From positions 660,001 to 724,000 of the forward strand of contig JACKOW010000001.1 of the NCBI GenBank assembly GCA_024234055.1: a stretch of DNA of 64,000 bases. The letters run 5' to 3'. Below the pieces are notes generated by a model. The model was given only the letters and a program-made list of their open reading frames with translations, did no database searches and was not told the origin of the DNA. The number at the start of each line of letters is the position of its first letter. The first letter of the stretch is position 1. This DNA is from Rhodanobacteraceae bacterium. GTDB taxonomy: Bacteria; Pseudomonadota; Gammaproteobacteria; Xanthomonadales; SZUA-5. Made by a program: the position numbers and the translations under genes. Shown here one piece after another: positions 35,347 through 45,034 of the stretch.

Positions 35347-36360
35347 ATGACCAAACTCTATTCCGATCAAGATGTGCAACCCGAAGCCCTGAAGGGCCAA
35401 CGTATCGTCATCCTGGGCTATGGCAGCCAGGGCCGTGCGCAGGCGATGAATCTCAAGGATTCGGGTTTTGACGTGACCATCGCCCTGCGTCCGGGTGGCA
35501 AGACCTGGGCCCAGGCCGAGGCCGATGGCTTCAAGCCCAAGGAACCGTCGGTGGCGCTGAAAGACGCCAACGTCATCTCCATGCTGCTGCCGGACACCGA
35601 ACAGCCCAAGGCCTACCAGCAGTGGGTGGCGCCGAATCTGAAGGCCGGCACGTTGCTGATGTTCGCCCACGGCTTCAACGTGCATTACGGCACCATCGTG
35701 CCGCCCAAGGATGTGGACGTGGCGCTGGTGGCACCGAAGGCACCCGGCAAGCTGGTGCGCCGTCAGTACGAGGAAGGTCGCGGCGTGCCCAGCCTGATCG
35801 CCGTTCACCAGGATGCCACCGGCACCGCCAAGGCGCGGGCGTTGGCCTGGGCCTGGGGCGTGGGATCGGCGCACGCTGGCGTGCTGGAAACCACCTTTGC
35901 CGAAGAGACCGAGACTGATCTGTTCGGTGAGCAGGCCGTGCTCTGCGGCGGTGCCACCGAACTGGTCCAGGCCGGATTCGAAACACTGGTGCAGGCAGGC
36001 TACCAGCCGGAAGTGGCCTATTTCGAAGTGCTGCACGAGCTCAAGCTGATCGTCGATCTGCTGTACGAAGGCGGCATGGCACGGATGCACCAGTTCGTCT
36101 CCGACACCGCCAAGTACGGTGATCTGACCCGCGGTCCGCGCGTGGTCAACGGCGCTTCGCGCAAGGCCATGCGCGAGATCCTCCAGGAAATCCAGGACGG
36201 CACCTTCGCCCGCGAGTGGATCGCCGAAAACGCCAACGGCTGCCCCAACTACAAGGCTCTGCTGGAGCGTGATCTGGCCCACCCGATCGAGTCGGTCGGC
36301 AAGCGCCTGCGTGCGCGCATGAGCTGGCTGCAGGCTGGCGCGCAGGACAAGGCGGCGTAA
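35347..36360 (+). CDS. ilvC: Ketol-acid reductoisomerase (NADP+)
   Basis: Class I enzyme, 337 residues, catalysing the second common step to valine and isoleucine. The Rossmann loop is GYGSQGRAQ (residues 24-32); HGFNVHYGTIVPPKDVDV and ETDLFGEQAVLCGG carry metal- and substrate-binding residues. ATG 35347 is fixed by MTKLYSDQDV; the ATG at 35308 is not conserved. A foldback element separates it from ilvD and another from ilvE. Confidence 0.97.
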   Translation: MTKLYSDQDVQPEALKGQRIVILGYGSQGRAQAMNLKDSGFDVTIALRPGGKTWAQAEADGFKPKEPSVALKDANVISMLLPDTEQPKAYQQWVAPNLKAGTLLMFAHGFNVHYGTIVPPKDVDVALVAPKAPGKLVRRQYEEGRGVPSLIAVHQDATGTAKARALAWAWGVGSAHAGVLETTFAEETETDLFGEQAVLCGGATELVQAGFETLVQAGYQPEVAYFEVLHELKLIVDLLYEGGMARMHQFVSDTAKYGDLTRGPRVVNGASRKAMREILQEIQDGTFAREWIAENANGCPNYKALLERDLAHPIESVGKRLRARMSWLQAGAQDKAA

Positions 36361-36365
36361 GAAGC

Positions 36366-36590
36366 GGGGGCACGGGGAAAGGGGCAGGGGGCACGGGAAG
36401 TGCTGGGTTCGGACCCGTCCGAACCCACAAGATCCCGGCTTCTGTAGGTCCAGGCTTGTCTGGACGCTTGTCGGAACTTTGCCAAGAACGTCCAGACAAG
36501 TCTGAACCTACAAGAGCACGAACCCCGTAGCCTTTTCCCGTGCCCCGTGCCCCGTGCCCCGTGCCCCGTGCCCCGTGCCCCGTGCCCCGT
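36366..36590. repeat. Composite heptamer foldback between ilvC and ilvE
   Basis: Begins six bases after the ilvC stop with G-rich GGGGGCACGGGG-like units (36366-36397), continues with palindromes GTTCGGACCCGTCCGAAC (36407-36424), GTCCAGGCTTGTCTGGAC (36448-36465) and GTCCAGACAAGTCTGAAC (36490-36507), then the head CCGTAGCCTTTT and 7.7 copies of CCCGTGC (36537-36590), ending 19 bases before ilvE. It shows every module of the element family in order. Confidence 0.93.
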
Positions 36591-36609
36591 AACACCCGAA
36601 GGAAGTTCC

Positions 36610-37476
36610 ATGAGCCTGAAAATCTGGATCGACGGCGAACTCAAGTCCACCGAGGACGCCACCGTCAGCGTGCTGAGTCATGCCTTGCACTACGGCACGG
36701 GTGTGTTCGAAGGCATCCGCAGCTACCCCACGGCCCATGGTGCAGCGGTATTCCGCCTGCGCGAGCACATGGTGCGTATGCAGCGCGGCGCCGAAGCCCT
36801 GGGCATGGCTTTCGACATCGAAGCCTGCGAGGCGGCCATCCTCGACACCCTGCGCGTCAATGGACAGCGCCAGGCCTACGTTCGGCCGCTCGCGTGGCTG
36901 GCCGATGGTGGCCTGGGCCTGGACCTGGGCAAACAGACCGCGCACCTGATGGTGGCGACCATCGCATGGTCCAGCCATTTGGGCGGGCATCGCGTGCGCA
37001 TGAGCGTGTCGCCCATGCGCCGCAACACCGCGCGAGCAATGCCGGCGCTCAAGCTCACCGGCGGCTATACCAACGCGACCATGGCCAAGCTCGAAGCCAG
37101 TCGCCGCGGTTTTGACGAAGCCCTGTTCGTCGATGACGACGGCCATGTCGTCGAATGCACCGGCGAGAACGTGTTCATGGTCAAGGGCGGCAAGGTCATC
37201 GCCTCCGAACACCCCGACGCGCTGGGCGGCATCACTCGCCAGACCGCCATCGAACTCACCCATGCAGAGGTGCGCCCGATCAGCCTGGCCGAACTCAAGC
37301 AAGCCGACGAAGTCTTCCTCACTGGCACCTCCGCCGAAATCTGCGCCGTCGCCGCCCTCGACGATCGCGAGTACGCCGACAACCCGGTCACTTGCGAACT
37401 CGCCGCCCTCTACCAGCGCATCGTCCACGGCGACGAAGACCGCTACCGCCATTGGCTGAGCGAGTACCAGGTCTAA
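36610..37476 (+). CDS. ilvE: Branched-chain amino acid aminotransferase
   Basis: Class IV PLP aminotransferase, 288 residues, last step of valine, leucine and isoleucine synthesis. LSHALHYGTGVFEGIRSY near residue 22, the PLP lysine Lys148 in MPALKLTGGYTNA, and VVECTGENVFMVKGG are diagnostic. GAAGGAAG precedes ATG 36610. Upstream in-frame ATGs lie in the CCCGTGC array and are rejected. Confidence 0.95.
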   Translation: MSLKIWIDGELKSTEDATVSVLSHALHYGTGVFEGIRSYPTAHGAAVFRLREHMVRMQRGAEALGMAFDIEACEAAILDTLRVNGQRQAYVRPLAWLADGGLGLDLGKQTAHLMVATIAWSSHLGGHRVRMSVSPMRRNTARAMPALKLTGGYTNATMAKLEASRRGFDEALFVDDDGHVVECTGENVFMVKGGKVIASEHPDALGGITRQTAIELTHAEVRPISLAELKQADEVFLTGTSAEICAVAALDDREYADNPVTCELAALYQRIVHGDEDRYRHWLSEYQV

Positions 37477-37485
37477 CCCGCATTT

Positions 37486-37593
37486 CTCACACCTGCGCGG
37501 GCAGATGCCCCCATTCTTCTAGTGAAAAAAGGGGATTCCGAGACACGCACCAGCCACAGAGTGTTTGGCTGCATCTGCCCGCGCAGGTGTGAG
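37486..37593. repeat. 22-bp perfect inverted repeat, MITE-like, after ilvE
   Basis: Arms CTCACACCTGCGCGGGCAGATG-type, 22 perfect bases each (37486-37507 and 37572-37593), around a 64-base interior that contains a second CCCC...GGGG pairing with an A-rich stretch. It starts ten bases after the ilvE stop and could terminate the ilv transcript. A non-autonomous mobile element is the alternative; no coding sequence is inside. Confidence 0.85.
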
Positions 37594-37633
37594 CAGTGCG
37601 GAATAGCTGCGCAATACACGCGGGACTGCAGGC

Positions 37634-37660
37634 CACGTAGCCCGCGCAGCGGGCTACGTG
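37634..37660. repeat. Perfect 12-bp hairpin CACGTAGCCCGC
   Basis: CACGTAGCCCGC and its exact complement separated by GCA, between ilvE and the convergent XRE gene. Possible terminator or REP unit; the GTAGCCCG core recurs in the tandem elements at 38375. Confidence 0.8.
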
Positions 37661-37715
37661 ACGTCGGCTGGACAACTCATGCAACGGCCGGATGCTGTTG
37701 TGGGCGCGTGCCGCC

Positions 37716-38171
37716 CTACGCACCACGTTCGCGATGAAATCGACCGACCAGCTCAACGATCGCCACTGTCAAGGCGTGGCCGCTCACACCCACGGTCCAC
37801 CAGATCATTGGCCAGCGCATCACTAAGTGCTCCCCACCCATGCCCAGGCTGATGCCGGCGAACAGGATCATGCCGAAGACGTAGCTGGCGAGGTGGATCC
37901 AGAAGGAGAGGCGCAACGCGGCTGCGCCCTTTTGCTGTTTCTGCTGGCTGCTCCGTGCAGCTTCAGACTTGGCATCGACGGTCAGCGCCATCACATCCAC
38001 GCCGAAGGCAGAGGCCAGCGCCATCAGCGACTCGCGCGAGGCCTTGTCGCCGCCCTCGATTCTCTGCACAGTGCGAAGGCCAATGCTGGCGGTCTCAGCC
38101 AGATGCTCCTGTGACCAGCAGCGCTCTTCGCGCCAGCGCCTGTTTTTTGCGCCATCCGGGCTGTACTGCAT
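37716..38171 (-). CDS. XRE-family regulator with two membrane helices
   Basis: 151 residues from ATG 38171: an N-terminal helix-turn-helix (WSQEHLAETASIGLRTVQRIE, residues 16-36), a short linker with SSQQKQQK, then two hydrophobic segments (LASYVFGMILFAGISLGMGG and MIWWTVGVSGHALTVAIVEL). The HTH plus 2TM arrangement suggests a membrane-tethered regulator. Target unknown. A longer frame starting at 38342 is not supported. Confidence 0.8.
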   Translation of the reverse strand: MQYSPDGAKNRRWREERCWSQEHLAETASIGLRTVQRIEGGDKASRESLMALASAFGVDVMALTVDAKSEAARSSQQKQQKGAAALRLSFWIHLASYVFGMILFAGISLGMGGEHLVMRWPMIWWTVGVSGHALTVAIVELVGRFHRERGA

Positions 38172-38374
38172 GTTCTTGCTCCTGTTTGCGGCCAAGTATC
38201 GGCCCGGGCTCAGGGTGCCTGATCGAGGCAGATATGCAAGGTCAGGCCTGTGTCGCGGAGCCGTCAGCAGGCCGCCAAAGTCACGCCAGCCGGTTTGGGA
38301 GCGTCTACTTGTCCCGGCTTTGCTGCTCGCAGTCGTTGACAAGGCGACGCCAGGGCGCTGCAGGCCTGCCGCTC

Positions 38375-38616
38375 TTGTAGCCCGTTGTGCCGCGCAGCGG
38401 TTCAGCGGGGATCTTTGGCATCACCGCCCGGACAGCGCCGCGCGCAGTTCGGGCTACAAGCGCTTTTGTAGCCCGTTGTGCCGCGCAGCGGCTCAGCGGG
38501 GCTCTTTGGCGTCACCGCCCGGACAGCGCTGCGCGCAGTTCGGGCTACAAGAGCCAAGGCACCTGCTTTTCGCAGCCCGTTGTGCCGCGGAGCGGCTCAG
38601 CGGAGCCAGGGCACTG
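38375..38616. repeat. Tandem hairpin repeats of 91-bp period
   Basis: Two near-identical units starting TTGTAGCCCGTTGTGCCGCG at 38375 and 38466, each closing with CGGGCTACAAG, plus a degenerate third (38570-38616). Each unit folds into a long hairpin through the CTTGTAGCCCG/CGGGCTACAAG ends. They fill most of the 496-base gap 38172-38667; the rest shows nothing recognisable. Confidence 0.9.
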
Positions 38617-38667
38617 GCTTGAACCCACCCTGGTGCCGCAGGCAACGGCACCTGGGTCTTCGATTGC

Positions 38668-40530
38668 TCAGCGCAGTTCGCAGAAGCAGAAGGCGTAGGT
38701 AGCCATCGGTCGCTTTTCCCAGCCGTTGAGGATGGCCAGATCGTGATTGAGCTCGCGCGCCATCTGCGGCTGCAGCCAGCTCGGCAGCAGAGCGCTGGCG
38801 ACGCTGGACTGGATCATGGCCCGAGCCCGTGAGTTCATGCTGACCATGAACTTCTCGAAACCGGTCAGTTCCTTCTCGACATAGACCACCTGGTAGCCAT
38901 CGCTGCCCAGATTGGCGCGTTCAGCAGCATTGGCGATGGCGTCCTTGAGGCCGCCGAGCTGGTCGACCAGGCCACGCTCCAGCGCCTGGTTACCGCTCCA
39001 CACGCGGCCCTGGGCAATCTCGTCAATCTCCTCGGGCGTCTTGCCGCGATTCTTGGCCACCTTCCCGATGAAATCCTGATAGCCGGCGTTGATCACCGAC
39101 TGCAGCACGTCACCGATGCGCGGATCCAGGGGGCGACGCGGATCCAGCGCGCCGGCCAGCCAGGTGGTGGTGGTGCCTTCGCTGTGCAAGCCGAGCTTCT
39201 CCATGGTCTGGCTGGCATCCGGGAACAGGCCAAAGATGCCGATCGAACCGGTGATGGTGCTGGGCTCGGCGTAGATGGCGTCGGAGGTCATCGAGATCCA
39301 GTAGCCACCGGAGGCTGCCACATCGCCCATGGACACCACGACCGGCTTTCCAGCCGCGCGGGTCAGCTCCAGTTCGCGACGGATCAGTTCGGAGTCGAAG
39401 CCGCTGCCGCCGGGTGAATCCACCCGCAACACGACCGCCTTGATGTTCTTGTCCTCGCGCGCCTTGCGCACCAGCTCACTGGTGCTGCGACCGCCGATCA
39501 TGCCCTGTGCCTGCTGGCCGCCGACGATCTCGCCCTGGGCCACGATCACGCCAATCTGGGTGGCGTCGCCAATCACCGGAATGGCCGGGAAGCGCTTCAG
39601 GTAAGCAGCCAGATTGACCTGCCGGAAGGTTTCCTTGTCGTCGTCCTTGGCGCCGGACGCAATCAGCATTTCCCGGATTTCGTCGGCGGTCTTGAGGCCA
39701 TCGACCAGCTTCTCGTCGACAGCCAGCTTCGCCATGTCACCGTTGACGGCAGTAATACGCTGCGGCAGTTCGTCGATCATCGCGCGCAGTTCGGCGGTCT
39801 CCAGACCGCGGGCGGCGGCGATATCGTCGAGGAACACGGTCCAGACGTCCTCCAGCCAGTAGCGGTCGGCCTCTCGGGCGGCATCGGAAGGGCCGTCGAG
39901 CAGATAGGGCTCGACCGCGCTCTTGAACTTGCCGACGCGGAACACGTGCATCTGCAGGCCGATCTTCTCCAGTGCCGATCGGTAGTAGTTGCGATACCGG
40001 CCGAGGCCTTCCAGCAGCGCCATGCCATCGGGATGGATGTAGATCTCGTCGGCATGGGAGGCCAGGTAGTAGGCGCCCTGATCAAGGTAATCGCCATGGG
40101 CCACCACCTTCTTGCCGCTCTTGCGGAAGGCATCCAGGGCGCGACCCACTTCACGCAGCGTGCTGACGCCGGCTCCGCCGTAATTGTTGAGACTCAGCAG
40201 GATCTGGCTGATGTTGTCATCCTTGGCCGCCTCGTCCAGCGCCTTGAGCAGATCACGCAGTTGGGTTTCCGGCACTTCGTCGCCCAGGGCCTTGGCCAAG
40301 GCCACGTCGGCCGGACTGCCTGAGTATTGCTCGACGATCTCGCCCTTGATGTCCAGCACCAGGGTGGTGTTCTTCTGCAGATCCCTGTCGCCGCCGCCAA
40401 AGATGGCCATGACCACAAAGATCAGGATCAGCAGAAACACCAGATTTACCACCAGCCGGCGGGTGAAATCGAGTCCATTCCACAAGCCGCCAATCAGGCG
40501 GCGCAGGAAGCCGGGGCGCTTTTCAGCCAT
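38668..40530 (-). CDS. sppA: Signal peptide peptidase SppA, long (67K) type
   Basis: Inner-membrane serine protease of family S49 that clears cleaved signal peptides. 620 residues with one N-terminal helix (about 26-44) and two S49 repeats. The Ser/Lys dyad is split between them: Lys203 in FRVGKFKSAVEP and Ser407 in GDVAASGGYWIS, as in E. coli SppA. Confidence 0.94.
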   Translation of the reverse strand: MAEKRPGFLRRLIGGLWNGLDFTRRLVVNLVFLLILIFVVMAIFGGGDRDLQKNTTLVLDIKGEIVEQYSGSPADVALAKALGDEVPETQLRDLLKALDEAAKDDNISQILLSLNNYGGAGVSTLREVGRALDAFRKSGKKVVAHGDYLDQGAYYLASHADEIYIHPDGMALLEGLGRYRNYYRSALEKIGLQMHVFRVGKFKSAVEPYLLDGPSDAAREADRYWLEDVWTVFLDDIAAARGLETAELRAMIDELPQRITAVNGDMAKLAVDEKLVDGLKTADEIREMLIASGAKDDDKETFRQVNLAAYLKRFPAIPVIGDATQIGVIVAQGEIVGGQQAQGMIGGRSTSELVRKAREDKNIKAVVLRVDSPGGSGFDSELIRRELELTRAAGKPVVVSMGDVAASGGYWISMTSDAIYAEPSTITGSIGIFGLFPDASQTMEKLGLHSEGTTTTWLAGALDPRRPLDPRIGDVLQSVINAGYQDFIGKVAKNRGKTPEEIDEIAQGRVWSGNQALERGLVDQLGGLKDAIANAAERANLGSDGYQVVYVEKELTGFEKFMVSMNSRARAMIQSSVASALLPSWLQPQMARELNHDLAILNGWEKRPMATYAFCFCELR

Positions 40531-40667
40531 GCAGTACTCCTAGGGCTTTGAGTGCGCAAGCCTGCGCACAGTGGCGCCGATCATACGGTTTTGCGGGTGA
40601 AAACCGATGTCCCGTTGGTCACGTGAAAATGCTGTCAGCGGCGTTGGGTTTCTGCGAGTTGCAAGGT

Positions 40668-43652
40668 TCAGGGTTCCACACTCAGCCAGCGTGGCTCATC
40701 GCTTTCGCTCTCCTGCGCCTCCACGCCGCGATGGCGGCCAGCGTTCTTGGCGCGGTAAAGCGCCAGATCTGCACGGCCGATGACCAGGTCTATGTGCTGT
40801 TCTATGCCTTCGGCGGGCGGACGGCAGCGGGTAAAGCCGATAGAACAATGCACCACGATCCGAAGCTCGCCGACGGTTACGGCCTTCGTGCCCACGGCGT
40901 TCAGCACGGCGCGTACGCGGACCTCGGAAGCGCGATCGGGATCGTGCGACAGGATAAGCAGGAATTCCTCGCCACCCCAGCGAATCAACTGACCCGAGCC
41001 GGATTCAAGTCGCTGCAGACGTGCGGCAACCTCGACCAGTACCGCGTCGCCAACGGCATGGCCATATTGGTCGTTGATCTGCTTGAAATGGTCGATATCG
41101 ATCAGCAACAGCAGCAAGCCACCCCTGGCTTCGCTGTCCCGCAGCCATTGGCCGATGAGGGCGTGGAAATAGCGTCGGTTCCAGGCGCCGGTCAGGGGAT
41201 CGGTATTCGATGCCCGCTCCAGCGCTTCGGTGCGGATCGCGACCAGTTGCTCCAATTCCGTCGCACGAGCGGCCAGCGCTCGGGCACGCACCCGTCCGCC
41301 GGCGAGTCCGAGCAGAACCAGCCCCAGCGCCGCACCTGTCAGCGCCAGCGGGTGCTGCCACCAGGGCGCGTCCACCCTGAAATTGAAACTCAGCGGGCCA
41401 TGGCTGGCACCGGCTGCGTCCAGGGCACTGACCTCGAAACGATAGTCGCCTGGCGGAATTCTCGGATAACGCCGATCGCCATCGGCCGACCAGTCGGCAG
41501 GCTGCGAATCCAGACCGAGCAGCTGGGTGCGGTAGCGGATGCGGTGCTCGTTGCGGAAGGACAGCAGGCGCGGGGCGAAGTCGATCTCACCATGTTGGGC
41601 CGGAATTCGCGCGCCGTTCGCAAGCCGCTGGCCGCCGGTTTCTACCCGTAGCTGCAATGGGGCAGGATCTGTAGTTCGCACACCGGAATCCGGGTCGAAG
41701 ACCACCAGTCCGCCAGCATTGGCCGCCCACAGGCGCCCGGCATCGTCGACCACGGCATCGCGATTGAATTCCAGCGCCGGCAGCCCGTCATTGAGATCAA
41801 AGCGACGAAAGCCGGTTTCGTCACCGGCCAGGGTGGCATCGGGGGCTTCCAGTCGGCGCACGCCATCGTAGCCGAACAGATAGACGCGACCCTTGAGATC
41901 CTGCGCAATCTCGTACACCGAGCGCGGTGCGCCGCCGGGCTCCGGCACCGGCGAGCATTCCGGACCCTTGCTGCCCCAACGCAGGCGCACGGCACCGGCG
42001 CGCGTGCCCAGCCAGACTTCGCCATTGGCCAGGGGCTCGACATCGTAGACGGAGCCATAGGGTGAGCAGTCTGCCGGCATCGCGTCGATGTGCTCGCCGT
42101 CGGTAAGCAGCGCACCGCCGCCTGTCCCGATCATGACCAGCGACCCGCGCTCGGGCGTATCGACCAGTGCCATCGAGCGCACCGCCATCTCGGCGTATTC
42201 AGGCCGCTCCAAGAACATCCGGTGCACGCCTTCGGGGCTGATCTCGGCCAATCCATGGCCGGTGCCGGCCCAGATCCTGCCACGGAATTCGATCAGCGAC
42301 TCACTGGCGGTCGCCGGCAGACGATCGTGGTCGGCATCAAATTCCCGCCAATGTCGACCGTCGTCCAGCAGCACACCGCGGCTGGTTGCGTACCAGTAGC
42401 GACCCTGGGCATCCACATGGGCGTCATAGACGACGCGGTCGCTGTAGGGTTCCGGCAGCAAGCGTTGCCAGCGGCCATCATGCTGGCGGACTGCACCGCC
42501 CAGCGTCCCGGCCCAGAGCCCACGCTGGCCATCCCGAAAGCGCATCTGGCCCACGCCGACAACTACTCTTTGCGGCAAACCCTGGCGCTCGTCAAAGCTG
42601 CGCCAACGACCTGGTTCCAGGCGCAGAACGCCACTGGAACCGCTGCCCAGCCAGATGATGGGATCCTCGGCGTTGCCGGTCAGCAACAGGGCTTGCAGAT
42701 AACTGTCCGGCAAGCCGTCGCGCAGCCCGTACCAGCGAAAGCCATCATCCATCCGGAAGCGCGCCAGCCCGCCACCCCAGAGTGCCGCCAGCATGTCGCC
42801 ATCGGGGAGCGGCGCGATCGCGAACACGCCACCCAGGGGTCGACCCTCCGAGGTACGCCAGCGCGTCAGCTGCTGGCCGTCCCACCTGGCCATGCCGCGA
42901 CCAGTGCCTATCCACAGCCGTCCCAGCCGATCCAGCGCCAGCCCGCGAATGGCGCTGTTGGGCAGGCCTGAGGCCTGGGTCAACCGGAAGTCGCTGCGCT
43001 GCGGCTGCCCGGCGGCATCGAAGTCGAAGCGGAACAAGCCATCGACATTGGTGCCCACCCAGAGTGTGCTGCCATCCGGCGTCTGCAGCAGCTGCGCCAC
43101 CTGCAGGTCGGCGCTGTCCGGCACCATCGAGCAGTGCTGGGACTGGCAGTGGAACAGACCCTTTGGTGTGCCTACCCAAACGCCATCGAGGGCGCCAGTG
43201 ATGGCTTCGACGGACCCCAGCGATTGTCCGTCCGGACCCGTCACAGGCGTCAACACAAAGTCATTCAGCCAGTACAGCCCGGCACTGTCGGTACCCACCC
43301 ACAACCCGTCGGCATCGGCCCAAAGTCGGTTGACCCAGGCGCGCACGCCGGACTGGATGGGCACCGGAGCAAAACGCACGCCATCCCACCGGGCCAGGCC
43401 ATCCTGCGTGCCGGCGTAGACGTAGCCGGCAGTGGTCTGCGCCAAGGCCAGTACGGTCATCTGCGGCAGCCCCTCTGCCGACCCCAACTGGTGCACGCCC
43501 AGACTGTCGAGTTCGACGGTCGTGTCGGCGTCCGGACCTTCGCGCACGGTCAGGTCCGGTGCTGCAATGCCGCTGCCCGCGCAGGCGAGCAAACCCGCAA
43601 GGACCAGCACGGATGGTGTGATTGCCCGAAGCGTTGGCAATGGGGAGATCAT
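40668..43652 (-). CDS. Diguanylate cyclase with two-component-propeller sensor
   Basis: 994 residues: signal peptide, periplasmic beta-propeller of repeated units such as GLARWDGVRF, LWIGTGRGMARWDG and GRLWAANAGGLVVF (about 50-650), a Y_Y_Y-like domain (about 660-760), one membrane helix (about 770-790) and a C-terminal GGDEF domain with active-site GGEEF near residue 895. It should make c-di-GMP in response to a periplasmic ligand. No RxxD inhibitory site is found five residues before GGEEF. Confidence 0.88.
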   Translation of the reverse strand: MISPLPTLRAITPSVLVLAGLLACAGSGIAAPDLTVREGPDADTTVELDSLGVHQLGSAEGLPQMTVLALAQTTAGYVYAGTQDGLARWDGVRFAPVPIQSGVRAWVNRLWADADGLWVGTDSAGLYWLNDFVLTPVTGPDGQSLGSVEAITGALDGVWVGTPKGLFHCQSQHCSMVPDSADLQVAQLLQTPDGSTLWVGTNVDGLFRFDFDAAGQPQRSDFRLTQASGLPNSAIRGLALDRLGRLWIGTGRGMARWDGQQLTRWRTSEGRPLGGVFAIAPLPDGDMLAALWGGGLARFRMDDGFRWYGLRDGLPDSYLQALLLTGNAEDPIIWLGSGSSGVLRLEPGRWRSFDERQGLPQRVVVGVGQMRFRDGQRGLWAGTLGGAVRQHDGRWQRLLPEPYSDRVVYDAHVDAQGRYWYATSRGVLLDDGRHWREFDADHDRLPATASESLIEFRGRIWAGTGHGLAEISPEGVHRMFLERPEYAEMAVRSMALVDTPERGSLVMIGTGGGALLTDGEHIDAMPADCSPYGSVYDVEPLANGEVWLGTRAGAVRLRWGSKGPECSPVPEPGGAPRSVYEIAQDLKGRVYLFGYDGVRRLEAPDATLAGDETGFRRFDLNDGLPALEFNRDAVVDDAGRLWAANAGGLVVFDPDSGVRTTDPAPLQLRVETGGQRLANGARIPAQHGEIDFAPRLLSFRNEHRIRYRTQLLGLDSQPADWSADGDRRYPRIPPGDYRFEVSALDAAGASHGPLSFNFRVDAPWWQHPLALTGAALGLVLLGLAGGRVRARALAARATELEQLVAIRTEALERASNTDPLTGAWNRRYFHALIGQWLRDSEARGGLLLLLIDIDHFKQINDQYGHAVGDAVLVEVAARLQRLESGSGQLIRWGGEEFLLILSHDPDRASEVRVRAVLNAVGTKAVTVGELRIVVHCSIGFTRCRPPAEGIEQHIDLVIGRADLALYRAKNAGRHRGVEAQESESDEPRWLSVEP

Positions 43653-43697
43653 GCCGTGGATGATATCGCCGCCTGCATCCGCGCCGGGCAGGTCGAA

Positions 43698-44957
43698 CTA
43701 TCCGGCCATGGCCTGCAGCACCAGGCCTGCCAGATAGGCGCAATAGGTGCCCAGCGCATAGCCGAGGACGGCCAGCAATACGCCGACCGGTGCCAGAGCC
43801 GGGTGGAAGGCGCTGGCAATGACCGGCGCCGAGGCTGCCCCACCGATGTTGGCTTGCGAGCCCACGGCCATGAAGAACAGCGGCGCGCGGATCAGCTTGG
43901 CCACAATCAGCATCAGGGCGGCGTGCACGCTGATCCAGATGCCGCCCAGAGCGAAAAGCCAGGGTCGGTCGAGCAGGGCCCCCAGATCCATGTGCATGCC
44001 GATGGTGGCCACCAGCACATAGAGCATCACCGAGCCCACCTTCGAAGCGCCAGCTCCTTCCAGACTGCGGGCCTTGGTGAAGCTCAGGCACAGGCCCACG
44101 GTGGTGGCGGTCACCGTGATCCAGAAGAAGCGCGAGGTCAGGCTGTAGTCCTGCAAGCGCCATTCCGGCGGCAATGAAGCAATCCAGGTGACCAATGGCT
44201 CAGCCACCGCGTGCGCCAGTCCGGTGGCACCCAGACCCAGTGCCATGATGACCATCAGGTCCGATAATGACGGGATGCGGTTGTGTTCTGCCTGATAGCT
44301 CTCGACGCGACGTTTCAGATCGTCGATGGCAGAGGTGTCGGCGCCGGTCCAGCGGTCGAAGGCCTCGCCGCGGGCAGCCAGGAACAGCAGCACCGCCATC
44401 CACACATTGGCGACCAGTACGTCGACGGCCACGAACTGGCCAAAGAGCGTGGCGTCGACGCCGAAGACTTCTTTCATCGCTGCCTGGTTGGCGCCGCCGC
44501 CGATCCAGGATCCGGCCACCGTGGTCATGCCGCGCCAAGTGTCGCCGGCGACAGTTTCGGGGTGGATGAATCCCATCAGCCCGAAGGCGATCACGGCACC
44601 CAGCATCACGCCGAAGGTTCCAACCAGAAACATGATGACCGCCTTGGGGCCGAGCCGCACGATCGCCTTGAAATCGATGGCGATGCACAGCAGGACCAAG
44701 GCGCTCGGCAGCAGGTAGTCGCGGGCCATCGGGTACAGGCCCGAGGCATGGCCATCGATGACGCCGGTCGAGTTCAGCAATGCCGGTATGAAGTAGCACA
44801 GCAAGATGGCAGGCACCACGCCGTAGAACTTCTTCCAGAATCCGTCGGGCCGGGCCGAGGTCCAGAACACCAGGCCCAGGATCACCGCCAGCATGCCGAG
44901 CACGACCGCATCGTTGCTGAACAGGGCGGTCGCTGCTTCAGGATTTTCGACAGACAT
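43698..44957 (-). CDS. DUF819 family membrane protein
   Basis: 419 residues with about ten hydrophobic segments, in the YjcL/DUF819 family of putative transporters. FIHPETVAGDTWRGMTTVAG and SWIGGGANQAAMKEVF (about residues 130-165) are the family signature; QANIGGAASAPVIASAF near the C-terminus is the second. Substrate unknown. Downstream of thiS on the same strand, separated by 258 bases of repeats. Confidence 0.88.
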   Translation of the reverse strand: MSVENPEAATALFSNDAVVLGMLAVILGLVFWTSARPDGFWKKFYGVVPAILLCYFIPALLNSTGVIDGHASGLYPMARDYLLPSALVLLCIAIDFKAIVRLGPKAVIMFLVGTFGVMLGAVIAFGLMGFIHPETVAGDTWRGMTTVAGSWIGGGANQAAMKEVFGVDATLFGQFVAVDVLVANVWMAVLLFLAARGEAFDRWTGADTSAIDDLKRRVESYQAEHNRIPSLSDLMVIMALGLGATGLAHAVAEPLVTWIASLPPEWRLQDYSLTSRFFWITVTATTVGLCLSFTKARSLEGAGASKVGSVMLYVLVATIGMHMDLGALLDRPWLFALGGIWISVHAALMLIVAKLIRAPLFFMAVGSQANIGGAASAPVIASAFHPALAPVGVLLAVLGYALGTYCAYLAGLVLQAMAG

Positions 44958-45034
44958 CAGCCATTCTCGAGTGGACCAGCAATGGCCCCTAGCCTAGCGG
45001 GGTTTGGGCGGGTATGTGGCGAGAGCAGATGGCC

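Noticed and set aside
37716..38342. Longer start for the XRE regulator
   Set aside because: The 57 extra residues show no conservation features and precede a normal HTH start at 38171.
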